From NCBI RefSeq assembly GCF_958450345.1, contig NC_088781.1, positions 20,303,857 through 20,367,856 on the forward strand: a stretch of DNA of 64,000 nucleotides. The letters are read 5' to 3'. Under the pieces are notes generated by a model. That model worked only from the letters and a program-made list of their open reading frames with translations, ran no database searches and was not told the origin of the DNA. Position numbers and translations under genes: made by a program. Positions 34,398 through 47,059 of this stretch are shown piece by piece; within the stretch, counting starts at the first letter, position 1, and each line of letters starts with the position of its first letter. The stretch is from Calliphora vicina (taxonomy: Eukaryota > Arthropoda > Insecta > Diptera > Calliphoridae).

Positions 34398-36302
34398 CTA
34401 GCTGACCCGGTGTGCTTCGCCACCCCAATTAGAAGAAAGAAATAGTACTATTAAGTCTAACAATTAATATTTAAAAATTATCACAAAACCGAAAAAAACG
34501 AAACCGGTTTTGAAATTCTTCGTTTTTTTGGAAACTCTAGGTCCGTTATTATAGTAAATTCAAAAAAGTACCTATGATAACAAAGAAAAAGTACCAAGCC
34601 ACTTAGGACCATATACGCCTAATTTCATGTTTCTAGGTCCATTATTATAGAAAATTCAAAAAAGTACCATTGTAATATAGATAAAGTACCAAAAAGCAGC
34701 CACTTGTGGATTCCCACCCACTCGGGCCCATGTAAGCTTTATTTCATGTTTCTAAGTTCATTGGTGAATAAATTACAAAAAGTACCATTCGATTAAAGAA
34801 AAATTACCAAAAAGTCTCCCCCTAGAATTCTCACTGACATAGGACCATATATGCTTAATTTCATGTTTCTAAGTTCATTGTTATAGAAATTTCAAAAAAG
34901 TACCATTATAATAAAAAAAAGTACCATGAAGTATCCGCTTGAATTTTCACTCACATAGGACCATATACGCTTAATTTCATGTTTCAATTATTATAGAAAA
35001 TTCAAAAAAGTACCATTATAATATAGAAAAAGTACCAAAAAGCAGCCACTTGTGGATTCCCACCCACTCTGGCCCATGTAAGCTTTATTTCAAGTTTCTA
35101 GGTTCATTGATGAAGAAATTACAAAAAGTACCATTCGATTAAAGAACAAGTACCAAAAAGTCTACCCCTAAAATTCACACTCACTTAGGACCATATATGC
35201 TTAATTTCATGTTTCTAAGTCCATTGTCATATAAAATTCAAAAAGTACCATTAGATGAATAAAAAAGTACCTATAGTTCAGTTCTCACATTTTGGTACCT
35301 AAATATTGTACCCTATGCCTAACACAAACTTCACTCAGATACAAGTCAGCTAACTTTAATGTCGATAAGTGAAATAATTTAAAATATTAAAAAAAGTACC
35401 ATTAGGAGAAAAGTACCAGTTTCCTTTCCTTTTCCTCCTTGAACACCGCTCAAGTATGAAATTTAAAAATATTTCCATTTTGCCAAAATTGTTTATGCTA
35501 CAGACATGTCTCAAACGATTAAAATCTGTGTTAATGTGCCCAAGAAAAAATATGTTTTAAAAAAAGTACCAAACTGTTTGGCCCAATATAAACCTTGGCA
35601 CTCGAGTTCGAAATAACAACCTATTAGTTAATTTTTGTATGAATCCAGGAACCAATGTTAAAAAAATTATCAAAAATTGGCTTAATAATTTCAAATAAAA
35701 TGTATTTTCCCGATTTTATCCCCTTTTTGGTACCTTTTTTATCCCCATTATGGTGGTAAAATTTTATTCAAATAAATTTCTGTATCGTGGTAGGAGCTCA
35801 TAATAAAATATTCGTATGTCTATGTCAAATTATAGAAAAACTTATTTTATGAAAAAGTACCAAAAATAAACACAATTTTTATCCCCTAAGGGTTCGAATT
35901 TCCAAAAAGTACCAAACTTATATTTTTTATTTTTTGATAAGTAAAGAATACGATTTAAATTTTGTTTCTATGTTTATTGGTTTAAAAGATACATAGGTTG
36001 CCAAAAAAGTACCAAAATACAGTTTTTACCCGTTTTCTCCCCTAAAAGGTTCGAATATCGAAAAAGTACAAAACACCTGTCAGCTTATTTTTTAAATGGA
36101 GTAACATGCAATTTTAAGTTTGTTTATATCTTTATTAGTTTTGAAGATATAAGGTTACCGAATTTACCCGTTTTTACCCTTAGTGGATCTTTTTGGGGAG
36201 GGAGGAACCCACAGTTAAAATTTCATGATTCTAGCTTCAGTCGTTTGGGCTGTGCGATGATGAATCAGTCAGTAACGTTACTCTTTTATATATATATATA
36301 GA
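34398..36302 (-). mobile_element. Helitron-like non-autonomous element 3, 1.9 kb with internal tandem repeats
   Basis: On the minus strand it begins TCTATATATATATATAAAAG after an A and ends GGGTCAGCTAG before a T. It contains the conserved TCATGATTCTAGCTTCAG and GTTTGGGCTGTGCGATGATG block near 36225-36265. Six units of about 116 bp lie at 34560-35260. Many GTACC motifs occur throughout. No Rep/helicase frame, so it is non-autonomous. Confidence 0.65.
34560..35260. repeat. Tandem repeats of about 116 bp inside Helitron-like element 3
   Basis: The anchor ATTTCATGTTTCTA recurs at about 34623, 34743, 34859, 34974, 35088 and 35203, spacing 114-120 bp. Units share AAAAAAGTACCATT and GTACCAAAAAG. 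Alternate units carry GCAGCCACTTGTGGATTCCC, giving a hint of a two-unit period. Confidence 0.7.
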
Positions 36303-36419
36303 TAAAATAGCTGCTGATAAAAGTGTGGTAGTACTTAACAATAAAATAAACCAGGATAGAAAGAAATCTTTCCTTTTATGTCAATATATTCTGGATCGTA
36401 TCGGATCACAAATGGCGAA

Positions 36420-36990
36420 GATATGAGGGTGGTTCAAAAAGTCCGTTCCTTTTTTAATGAAACGCAGATTTTTGGATAACAAATTATTTAATTTTTCAAC
36501 ATGGTCTCCTCTGTGATCTATGCACTTTGTCCAACGTTTCTCCAATTTTGTCGTTCCTTCCAAAAAAAAAGTTTTGTTGGTATTTTATGCGAAATGATTT
36601 CATCGTTGTAGTCAAATCTCTTTCCGCTGAGACATTTCTTCAGGTTTGGAAATAAGAAATAGTCACTTGCTGCAAAATCCCGAGAATAGGGTGGTAGAGA
36701 GAGCATTTCGTTGCCTAATTCATGGATTTTTGCCATCGAAACTGCACATGTGTGTACCCTTTCGTCTACCAAATTGTGAGCAGCCATCTTGCGGAAAGCT
36801 CTCTCAAACTCAAGTGATCAATCAAAATTGAAACCACTGAGCCATGTGAGATATTCTGAATTTTTTCAATTGTTTCGGGTGTTGAACCGTCAACTGGGCG
36901 TCCAGAACGTTCGGCATCTTTCGTGCTTGTACGGCGACAACGAAATTCAGTAAACCACATTTTACCATTTAAATTGATGGTGCAGAGTAC
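36420..36990 (-). mobile_element. mariner remnant (mauritiana-type), internally deleted
   Basis: The minus strand encodes WFTEFRCRRTSTKDAERSG near 36900-36960 and, after a jump over the catalytic centre, a YSRDFAASDYFLFPNLKKC-like C-terminal part (36590-36700) and a RWTKCID tail. The GGTGGTTCAAAAAGTCCG near 36427 may be an end. It is inactive. Confidence 0.75.
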
Positions 36991-37204
36991 CCATAGTATT
37001 TATCAAGCTTTGCCTTTATTTGAGTGATGGTTTTTTCCGCAAAAAAACGAAAAATCTGCTTTTCGATGAAAGTCGGTATTAAAAATTTTATATTTTAGTG
37101 AAAAACTTTTTTTATGAAACATTTTTTTATTCTGAAGAATTGTTTATTTTAGTGGGAAGTTGAAAGTTCAATTTTTCAAATATTTTTTTCAAATATTTAG
37201 CTTT

Positions 37205-38245
37205 TATTTGAAAATATTTGTACAATATAAATTTATTTAGCTATGACCTTTTCCCATCTTTCTGACAACATATGGATTCCGAGCCTAAAGAACTGATCAT
37301 CTTTTCTGGCCAAGAATAAATCAAGCCAATTTAGGATACTCTGTTTCAAAGTGAAGCGTATCCCGAAGAGTGCGTTCTGCTTCGATCGAAACAAATAGTA
37401 GTTGGACGGGGCAAGGTCTGGACTATAAAGCGGGTGAAGCAAAAATTCCAAATCACTTCATTCTAGATTCTTTTTAACAGGTATTGCAACATGTGGACGA
37501 GAAATGATGAAATATTACGATTTCGAGTCTGGCCGCATATGTTGGCTATTTTTCGGCAAATGTTCTCTTCAAACGAATCAGTTGTTTTCGGTACAGATTC
37601 CCTGTGGTGGTCTGGCCAGATTTCAGCAGCTAATAATATTTGGGACCCTTTTGGTCCCACCAAATACAGAGCATTACCTTAGCGCAATGAATATTTGGCT
37701 TTGGTGTCGATTCGGCTGGTCGGACGGGTTTCACAAACGATCTCTTACGCTTCGGGTTATCGTAATGGATCCATTTTTCATCGTAAGTAATGATACGGTG
37801 CAAAAATGATTTTCTTTTATAGCGTTGAAGCATCATTTCGGACATGCAAAATCATCTGTCAAGGTCTATCGACTTCAATTCGTATGGTACCCAATTTCCC
37901 TGCTTTTGGTTGAATTCTGCTGCTCTCAAACATTTTGAAATTGCTGGTTGAGTAGCACCCAATGATTTTGCAAGCTCTTGTTGAGTTTGACAACTATCTT
38001 CATGGAGTAATGCTCTTTGTCTTCAAACTGTTTTGGTTGGACTGGGCGATCTATATCTTCCGTGTCCTCTTCTGCACCTCATAAACCATCTCTCTCACGT
38101 TGAACGCGATGTTACACATTCACCATAAGCTTCGGTGAGCAATCGGTGTGTTTCACGTTGCGCCACGTTTTTCAAATTAAAGAAGTAAAGCAAAACTTCC
38201 CGCATATGACGCTTTGTTGGTACAAAATTCGACATTTTCATTTCT
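37205..38245 (-). mobile_element. mariner copy, nearly full length but mutated
   Basis: The minus strand runs from FVPTKRHMREVLLYFFNLK (38235) through GATQPAISK, EMMLQRYKRKSFLHRI, DEKWIHYDNPKRKRS, VMLCIWWDQKG and a gap to LYSPDLAPSNYYLF and RWEKVIAK (37230). Catalytic Asp residues of the DDE/D fold are visible in DEKW and SPDLAP, but several stops and frameshifts interrupt it. It is the best-preserved mariner in the window. Confidence 0.85.
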
Positions 38246-38605
38246 CGTTTGACAAATTTTCTGAATTTAAATTCAAATGTTATTTTTAAATCGTTCTCAA
38301 ACCTAAATATTTATAAGTTTAAATGCATGAATAATTGCATGCTCTCAATTTGATATTAACTGTAATTGTTAACTATTTCTAAAACCCGAAGACAAGTTTG
38401 TATTCAAGAAGAATATCGATAAGAGATATTTGAAAATCAAACTCCGCGTTTGCTAAGTTCTTTAACATAACAATAATGTAATTGGTTGTTGGTGAAACAG
38501 TTCCACTTCTGTCGAGAGTTAGGTCGAGTTGAATCTCCGGAGTGAATATCAATTTGTGGTCGAAATAAATTTTATTCCACCACAATAGAAGATTTTACTC
38601 TATCA

Positions 38606-38858
38606 ATTGGTCAATTCTTTTATCATGTCATATTGTCATAATGTCCTAATATTTCACAATGGTTTTTATTGTTTTTCAAGCAAAAAATGTCCTAAAATAA
38701 TACTACTCTGTATGCTATGTTTATTGTGTTATCGTAACCAACCAGCAGAGACCTGCGCCGAATGCCTAAGAGTCGGTTAAGCCGAGTTGCGGAGTCGTGA
38801 TATATTAGGACATTATGACAATATGACTGATAAGAGACCTTGTGAATTGACCAAATAT
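38606..38858. mobile_element. MITE with long inverted arms around GTCATATTGTCATAATGTCC
   Basis: The left arm TTGGTCAATTC..GTCATATTGTCATAATGTCC (plus TAATATTTCAC) has its complement at 38797-38858, with one short insertion. The interior of about 120 bp includes AGTCGGTTAAGCCGAGTTGC. There is no coding content. Confidence 0.7.
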
Positions 38859-40444
38859 GTTTCACTGCTATTAAGCTATTAACTAGCAGATAATAATGCA
38901 GACAATGTCAATTGACCACCGCCAATGATATCTTGCTTTAATATCGTGTAAAATCTCAGCTACTAAGATTTCTAATCTTTATCACGAATTTTGACATCCA
39001 AGTTAACACGATTTCCCGAAGTTCAAATTAAAAAAACAGTATTTTATTTAGACTTAGATTCAGTCGCAGTTTTATCTTCTGTTCTACATAATTCCCCTTA
39101 ACTGTACATTTGATTATTGTCATATTTCATTTGTCATTTAATCGCTTTCTAATTTCATTACAAAAAAACATTTGCTTATCCATAACTAATACTAAAATAT
39201 TGGTTTACTTAGAATTCAAATGCGAAACCATGTAATGCAATGTTATCGGTCAATAAATTACGTAGTTTGAAGTGATAATGACCTATCTACACCATTTACA
39301 ACGTAAATGCACAACACTTTACCAAAGCTAAGGTAATTTTGTAAGAATTTAATGCAATCACCTCTATAGCGAATCAATATTTTATATGAAATATGTTTCC
39401 TTTTCCAATTTTGCGTTCATCAACATTGTTCACGTGAAAAAATTCCCCATGTTGTGAAATTTTTAGATGGAATTTTGTAAACAACGAACTAAATTAACTA
39501 TTGTGAATGAAAAGTTCCTGGGTATATCACGATATCAATTTTCCCTTCGAGGGAAACATAAATTTCGTAACGTAAGTTTACGATTTATCTAGATGTATTT
39601 CCTGTATTTCGCTTATAGATTTTCCGAATCACGAAACCAGAAAATAATATTTGTTAGAGTTATTTCATGATCCTAGTTATTTTCTCGTATTGAAGGCACT
39701 ATTAATAGTAGTGTTAATCAATTACATAGTAAATCATGGTTAATTCTAGGATGTTTTTTTTTCTTTTTTGGAAATGGTGTACCTACCTACACATTACGCT
39801 GTCACTTTAATTGAATTTTAACTCTTTTGTTTAGTCATAATTACTTGTATAAACTATACGCGTGCTAATATGTTATTTCAATATAATTCATAACGTTTAA
39901 ATATAATGACATTACGATTTAAAAAAAACAAGTTAATAAAACATAGTAAATATGCAAATATTATTTAATATCTATTAATAACAGCTGTTCTTTTGGAAAG
40001 AAATAGAAGTTGAAACAATTTAATTTTCATTAACTAAATTTTGGTTTTAACAACTATTTAAATCATTTCTGACATATTGAACGATCGTGAACTGACGACT
40101 TGAAGACAGCCTTAGGAATATTTTCAATACGGGATCACTAGGGTATTCGTTGAAACATAATGGAAAATATAAAATTAATTAATAACGAGATATCCACATT
40201 CGTTGGATATAACTAGCTAATACAATGAACTAGTTTGCACTCTGTTGTTTAAGTATTAATTGAGTGATATTCTAAATGTTTTTCGTCAGGTAATGGATAA
40301 TAGGTTACTCGGGGATTATACAGCAAGTCTGATAGGTATATTTGCTGGTCATTGCATGACTGAGAATAGTTGATTTGAAGATGGATACAGTCCCACAAAT
40401 ATTTTAAGATGATCTCAGCCTTTCGATGTCTACAGTCTTTCAGC
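38859..40444. other. AT-rich DNA with one dispersed repeat
   Basis: Except for the repeat at 39365-39545, no gene or element could be supported. Confidence 0.4.
39365..39545. repeat. Dispersed palindromic repeat, copy 1
   Basis: It matches 44042-44245 over its length (GTTCACGTGAAAAAATTC, CCATGTTGTGAAATTTTT, ATTGTGAATGAAAAGTTC, AATTTTCCCTT..GAGGGAAA). It has partly inverted ends built on CATGAAATAT/ATATTTCATG. It is probably a MITE. Confidence 0.6.
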
Positions 40445-40670
40445 GATCAACAAAGCGTCCTGCGGGAAGTTTCGCTTTACTTCTTTATTTTGAAAAAAAA
40501 GTTCCGCTGAAGCACCTAGGCTCGTTGTGCTGAGGTCAACGATTTATTTCGGCATTTTAAAAAAATGTCAATGCCATGGCGAAAATGGTCGATAACATGA
40601 TTATGATGGGGATGAAAACCTTCATTTCAACAATGAAAATTTGGATTAAATTTATGAAAAAGTCCTGGTT
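40445..40670 (+). mobile_element. mariner N-terminal fragment
   Basis: Frames give LREVSLYFFILKKK and EVNDLFRHFKK, matching the N-terminal helix-turn-helix half of mariner transposases. It is broken and directly followed by LINE sequence. Confidence 0.5.
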
Positions 40671-41645
40671 TAATTAGAAGTGCGAAATTTTAATCAGATC
40701 CAGAGAGGAAGCATTCAGAATCTGGCATGATAACAAAAATGCCGAAACTGAATCGCTGCGCAAAAAGGCGAGATAGATCTTCGTGTGCCAAAGTGTTGAG
40801 GCCTGAAAAATCTCTACACGAGCAACGCCCCTCCGATCCAAAGTTCTTGCTGCTCCCAGGGGCAGCAAAAGCTTTTGGTCATTCGTTGAAAGAATAAAGG
40901 ATAACGCTAGTTCCTCAATTCCTACTCTAAAGAATGGTCAATCATTCACAGACCCGGTAGATAAAGCTAACCTTTTGGCTGAATTATTTGCAAATAATTC
41001 GAACTTACAGGAAAGCAATCAACCACTACACGAGCTTGAAAGAGTATCAGTAACTATGCGGAATATATTCTTTCGCGCAGTTAAAAAGGTTTTCTTAATA
41101 TAAAATCTCCTGGACCGGATGGTATACCAGCACTGGTCTTGAAGCACTGTTCTTCGACGCTAGCACGTCCGTTAGCAAACCTTTTCAGCATATTATACCA
41201 TGGCGGTGAATTTCCTATATGTTGGAAGGTTGCTAATGTAATGCCAATAGCAATTTGTTCTGCACTTTCCAAAGTTATGGAGAGTATGATTAAACACCAT
41301 CTTGTTAAATATCTAGAGTCGAACAATATACTTAGCTACCGGCAGTACGGCTTTCGTGGAGGGGTGTCGTTAAATCCACCGTTTTGGCGAAGCTAAAGTG
41401 GCGGCTCTAGATATTTTTAAGGCGTTCGATAGGTTGTTTCATGGTGTGCTCTTATCGAAACTTATTGCTTTTGGTGTCGGTAACGACTACCCTCGATATC
41501 TATCGAGCTTTCTCAGATATCGCACTATACGAGTTGTTGTAAATGGGATTTCATCAAAAGGGTTCAAGATTAATTCTGGGCTACCGCAAGACTCCGTTCT
41601 TTCTCCTACTCTATTCCTTATTTTTATAACTGACCTTAACTAAGA
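40671..41645 (+). mobile_element. Non-LTR retrotransposon reverse-transcriptase fragment
   Basis: KSPGPDGIPALVLKHCS, GEFPICWKVANVMPI, SALSKVMESMIKHHLVKYLE, YRQYGFRGG, DIFKAFDRLFHGVLLSKL and SGLPQDSVLSPTLFL mark reverse-transcriptase domains 1-4 of a CR1/jockey-superfamily LINE. There is a frameshift at about 41390, and the xADD box is missing because the copy ends first. Confidence 0.85.
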
Positions 41646-41649
41646 TCTT

Positions 41650-43860
41650 GTGACAATCTCTGAACATGTGGGAGCGGATAAATACCCCTTATAATAGTAA
41701 CTGTATACTCTTATCTACAGTAACACAGATATAGGAATCTTTGTATACATTTCTTTCCAAACCTGAACATAGTCTGTAACAGGATGGCGTAACTGAATGA
41801 TCAAAGTATCGAGTTGGGCTTGCACAAAATCCCTTAGAAAACTTAAAGGGAAAATATGTCGAAAATTGTTAAAGCTTAGCTTATTTATGAATATACATAA
41901 ATTTAAAGAACATTTCCTTAGAACTGATAGCATGTGTGCGAATTCAAGTTTTCTTCTATATCAGTATTTTCTTAATATAGCAACTCTATGAGCAATGACA
42001 CTTGCTGTCACTCATTTACTCAATTCTTTATGAAAAAAGTAGAAACCATTTAAAATAATCATCATTCTTCATTTTGTCATTATTCCATCATAACAATTTT
42101 AAAATTCCCATCCTAAAGAAGATTATTACTTTGTTTTTTTATTTTTATTTTTATTTTTATTATTATCTTGAATTATGGCCATTTTGACAAATATAGAAGA
42201 ATGAATTGCAAAAACAAGTGTGTTTTGTAGTGGCAGGCAGCAACAAACCACAAACAAACTCATTGTAATCCTAATGTTGCCATAAAATGTTAATAACTTT
42301 AATTATAAAGATTGACATAAAATCTCCTTAAATGTCAAAAAGTTTGTTATGGAAGAATATAACAATAATAAAACAAATACATACATACATATATAGAGAA
42401 AATGAAGGAATGCACATCATTTTTATAAGTAGATATAAAGAGAGAGAGAGATCCAAAAAGAAAATCAATAGATTAGAAACAACATGATATAATACCTACC
42501 AAAAACAACATCAAACTAATAATGCTCCATCATCGATCATCAAATCTAAAAGCGATGAAATAAATTATTGAGTTAAAGAAAAAAAAATCCAAGAAAAGCA
42601 CCACTTGCTGCTACAGCTATCAACTCTATACATTTATGGCTGGTAGATCATTTACTGCAACTGTTTACAAACCAACTTGACTATATTTCAAGTTGTTGGC
42701 GGTAGTTAAGATAGATCGCTCGATCGATCGATCGATGGAACATTCGATTGATCGTTAATTCATTTGCTAGAGATGACGATAATGATGTTGTATGTTTCCA
42801 AATCCACAACTATTATTGATGGATGGAGGATGGCTGTTCCTGCCGCTAACATTGCTGTTAGTAAATACAAACATGAACAAATGACTGCAACTCCATAGTA
42901 GCACACATAACTGATCAACCAACCATCTTAATATGTATAACTCCAACTACATACTACTTACTACTATTCCTACTTTACTACTTACTAATAATAATAATGA
43001 TGACGATCAATAGCAAAAAAAAGGAAAAAGATGTCAATCATACATACATTACATGAAGAGAAAGAGAGATGAAAACAACTACAACTGCTAATAAATGCTG
43101 CTGCAAAAGTTGGTCTACGAAACAAAAAACTAATCAATATTAAATAAAAGAAATAAAAAGCAAAAAAAAAAACTCATACTTATTTACACAACTATTTTCC
43201 CATCGATTTTAAAATGACCAAACATGTCACCAAGCTTCAATTTAATGCCAAGATGCTATGACCATCATTGGCAACCATCCATCTATAGTCTATGCAGTCA
43301 TTCGGCTGAATTGTAATCATTCTATGGTTTATTTCCACTCACAGCTCAACACAAAATACCAGCATTGCACTGCACTACACTAGACTCGACTAGAGTTTTC
43401 TAAGCAATAAATGCGTATTTGGTTTCATAGTTAAAATGCGTTCACGCACTTTACGCAGAAATGAAAATAAAACAACGCAAACAATTTATTTGTACGTTTA
43501 AAAATCTATAAAATGATTAAAAAACATTTTAAGAAATGGCAACAACAAAAGCTGTAGCAGAGCGGCAATTAACCCTTAGAAGATAAATTGAAAATATCAA
43601 AGACTTTGTTCACATTAAAAGCTAATTTTATTTAGTTAAGGAAATTAAGTTAGAGAAGCTTAAAACTGAAAGGATTTGAGATGTAGAGCTACCACGAAAG
43701 TATCTACCTATGCCTTGAGAAACATTAACTCCAAAAATGCGTGATCGAATAATTTTATCTCACAGTTAGTTTTTGAGAACAGAAGTCTTTGGAGTCCAAC
43801 TCCAATTAACAGATGATCTCCAATTTGATGAATAAAGTGCACAGACGGTCATTTATTTTG
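41650..43860. other. Non-coding DNA with microsatellites
   Basis: It holds ATTTTTATTTTT (42138), GAGAGAGA (42440), an ATCG run (42716-42736) and ATAATAATA/ATGATG runs. The composition of 42600-43400 resembles fly intron or regulatory DNA. No exon was identified. Confidence 0.4.
42716..42736 (+). repeat. ATCG microsatellite
   Basis: A short perfect run of ATCG units (CGATCGATCGATCGAT). Confidence 0.8.
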
Positions 43861-44041
43861 GAGGACTGAAAAGTCTCATTGTTTTGGTGGAGCATGATCT
43901 GTATTTGGGGGTTCTAGCAAAGAAAACTTCATGTAACAATAGCAAATAATCTCAACCTAATTGGTAAAATTTATATTTTTTGGCTCATTATGAAATACAA
44001 TGGGCAATAACCAGTCTCGTCACTAATTACAATCATCCCTA

Positions 44042-44245
44042 TCGCGAATCAATATTTCACATGAAATATGTTCCCTTTTCTCGTTCATCAACTTTGTTCA
44101 CGTGAAAAAATTCTCCATGTTGTGAAATTTTTCGATGGAATAACAGTAAACAGCTATTATGAACAAAATCAACTATTGTGAATGAAAAGTTCATGGGAGT
44201 AACACGATAGCAATTTTCCCTTGAGGGAAATTGATATTTCATGGG
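44042..44245. repeat. Dispersed palindromic repeat, copy 2
   Basis: Partner of the repeat at 39365-39545. The ends ATATTTCACATGAAATATG and ATATTTCATGGGAACAT are partly inverted. Confidence 0.6.
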
Positions 44246-44834
44246 AACATAAATATTTTCGATATGGGTGAATATTATAGGCATCTTTTGAAGCTCCAGC
44301 TTTTGATATTTTCCAAATTCCTTAAGAGCAATCAAAACGAGTCACTGTTTTAAAGACTAACAAAATAGGAGGTGCCCAACACGGATCATTTTAATCGAAT
44401 GGAAGACATGCTCAAGCATGTCCTTATTTCTAGATAAGCACATGCCTATCTAGCAATATCAGTTATCCCGATCCGACTGATTTTGGTATTACACAGATTT
44501 ATACCAAACAGGAACCGCTGGACTAACCAGAGTTGATGGCATGAGGTGGCTGATCACACTGAGGGAAAAACGACGTTGCAAAATCGATACTAAAAAGAGA
44601 CTGTGTAGATTTATAACCTCTCATCGGACAGGATTTTAGGCTTCATTCGTGAACATTACATTCTATGGTGAACTAAATGTCTGCACAAAGGATCTATTTT
44701 TAGTGGATCCTTTCATCTTATCTATTCAATAACAATGATGTTTTCTCATATCAAACAATGGGGATTGGAAGACTACTAAATTACTTCAGGAGCAAACGTT
44801 GAATACGATTGAATTCGTAAAGAAAATTCGATGT

Positions 44835-45940
44835 AAGTTTATCGGCATAATCCGTTGAGAGAAAACCTGGTTCAGGTAGAAGGAATGCTCCACATGATGT
44901 TTCTTAAGCCAATAAATATAAAGCATTTCAAAAGAGCTCCCAACACATCCGATAGGAAAGCAGTCCGGTTAGCTCAGTACTCGGACCACAGATTATGAAC
45001 AGATACGTCACGGTGTTAAAATGTATCAAAGTGGTGTTAAATCAAGAAAAGCTGATACTCTACTTTTGTAAATGTCAGTTTTGACAAATCTACAGTGGTG
45101 GCCAGGAATTTAAGACAAAATTTGTTTGCTAAATTCCACGTGATTATCAATTACTTTTTCAAATATTTCCACAAATATGTATGCATAAGGACTGTTTTAA
45201 CACACAAGTGTGTTTTATTCGACTGTGTCAATTCATACATATTCACTACGAACTCATACAATTTTTCTACAACTTGAACAAAAAAATTTTTTTTTAAATA
45301 AACATATTTTCTCACATTTATATCATTATATTTTTATTATTATAAAATATTCGGACCAAATTTCGTATTTTTAGTTCCATTAGTTTCGCTCATATCATGT
45401 TATTAACAGCGGATGTTCGCTGAGGTGGGTCAACGTATTTCCACATATCTTTATCCATATATGTTTTACCGATTTTTCCAAACATTTTTCAGAAACTAGA
45501 AACATTAATAATAAATTTCATACCCTTAGAGGTCCTTTTATTTTGGCTCCATCGCACTTAAAATTCAGTTGATGAAAAAAATTCAAGTATTTGTCTTAAA
45601 TTGGTGGCCACCACTGTATATATATCTGTGACTCGGAAAGTTAAAGCCAATGCAGGTTTAAAAACATACAAGGCTAAAAAAGTTCATACTCTGCTAAAAA
45701 CTTAGAGACCAAAGACAGAGCACGAAAATTGAAGTAACATTTTATAAAAAAATATACCTGCTGGATAATGGATGACAAAAGTTTGTTCAAGAAAATTTTA
45801 CGCAGCTTCGGGGTCAATATTTTTATGTTGCTAATGCTCGAGGGAATGTTGTAGAAAAGTTTATGACCCAAAAGCAGAAAACTTTCCCAAAAAGTTCTTG
45901 GTATGTCAAGCAATATGCAGTTGCGACAAGAGTGGTCAGG
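44835..45940 (+). mobile_element. Tc1-like transposon remnant, split by a MITE
   Basis: GAAAACCTGGTTCAGGTAG to about 45092, and 45619-45940, parallel the copy at 54050-54660 (KANAGLKTYK, then RPKTEH, a YLLD-like region and AREGC). The MITE at 45093-45616 sits between the parts. Many stops make it inactive. Confidence 0.65.
45093..45616. mobile_element. Tc1/mariner-type MITE with TA target sites
   Basis: The left end CAGTGGTGGCCAGGAATTTA and the right end (minus strand CAGTGGTGGCCACCAATTTA) agree at 25 of 27 positions through AGACAAA. TA flanks both ends. CAGTG..GGCCA ends are characteristic of Tc1-like elements. The 524-bp interior has no transposase. Confidence 0.85.
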
Positions 45941-45944
45941 GAAT

Positions 45945-46450
45945 TGCCTTAGCTCCATGGATATTTGGCTTTGGTGTAGATTCGGCTGGTTGCCGGGCTT
46001 TACATACGATGTTGAACGCTTCGGTTATTGTAATGGATCCATTTTTCATCGCAAGTAATGATTCGCTGCAAAAATGCTTTACTTTTATACCGTTCAAGCA
46101 TCATTTCGGACATGCAAAATCGTTCCTCAAGGTCAGTCAGCTTCAATTCGTATGGTACCCCATTTCCCTGCTTTTGGATGAATCCTGCTGCTTGCAAACG
46201 TTTTGAAATTGCTGATGGAGTAGCTCCCAATAATTTTGCATCTTCGTGGAGATAATGCCTGTAATTCTTGTTCTTCAAACATTTTTGGCTGGCCTGGGCG
46301 ATCTTTGACTTCCGTGTCAAAATCACCACTTCTGAACGGAACAAACCATCTCTCGTACGTTGAAACCGATGGAACACATTCACCTTAAGCTTTGGTGAGC
46401 AAAGCTTAAGGTGAATTTTTGAAGCAAAAAAACGTTCTTGTTTACACTAT
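45945..46450 (-). mobile_element. mariner remnant, N-terminal half
   Basis: The minus strand encodes NYRHYLHEDAKLLGATPSAI, LQAAGFIQKQGNGVPYELK, EMMLERYKSKAFLQRI and DEKWIHYNN. It then stops at a junction with Tc1-like sequence. Confidence 0.8.
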
Positions 46451-47059
46451 AATGTTGAATAACTAAGTGAGAATAAATGACAGATATGTACGCTTCAAAA
46501 TGACATATAAGTTATTAAAAACAAAAACCGCGTTCAAAAGATACGCTATCTACGAAAATACTCAAAGTTTACAATGCTGATAACTGATTCAAATTATTTA
46601 TAATGATGTTTTTGTCGCAGTTTAAAAACTATATTCCAGTGAATATCCTTGACAACAACCAATCACATAAATCCCATTTTTTATTTTATAATCGTGTGTT
46701 CCAATTCTCACCATAATAATGCATTTAGAATAATTTTATCGTCTTTTGTGGTTTAATTTTGAAATTTTAAGAATTAATTTAAACGTGCTACTAATATGGG
46801 TTTTGTGGTCAGCTACCAGTGTTGCATTTTATTTATTTTTTATTATAAAATGCAATGCTGCTGCAGCACATGACTATAATGACGATGCTCACCATACAGT
46901 TTATGGTCATAAACAGTTCTTTCCTGCAACAAAGATGATAAGAGAAACTAAACTGAACCAAAAAAAAAAAAATAAAACTCATAATTGCATTTTTCGTGCT
47001 ATCTTTTATTTTATTTAACTTTATTTGTTGAGAAAAGAAAATCGTCATTACCACAATCA

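Noticed and set aside
46746..47018. 90-residue plus-strand frame with a hydrophobic start
   Set aside because: It has no good start codon or splice support and overlaps the AT-rich flank of a minus-strand candidate; it is probably chance.
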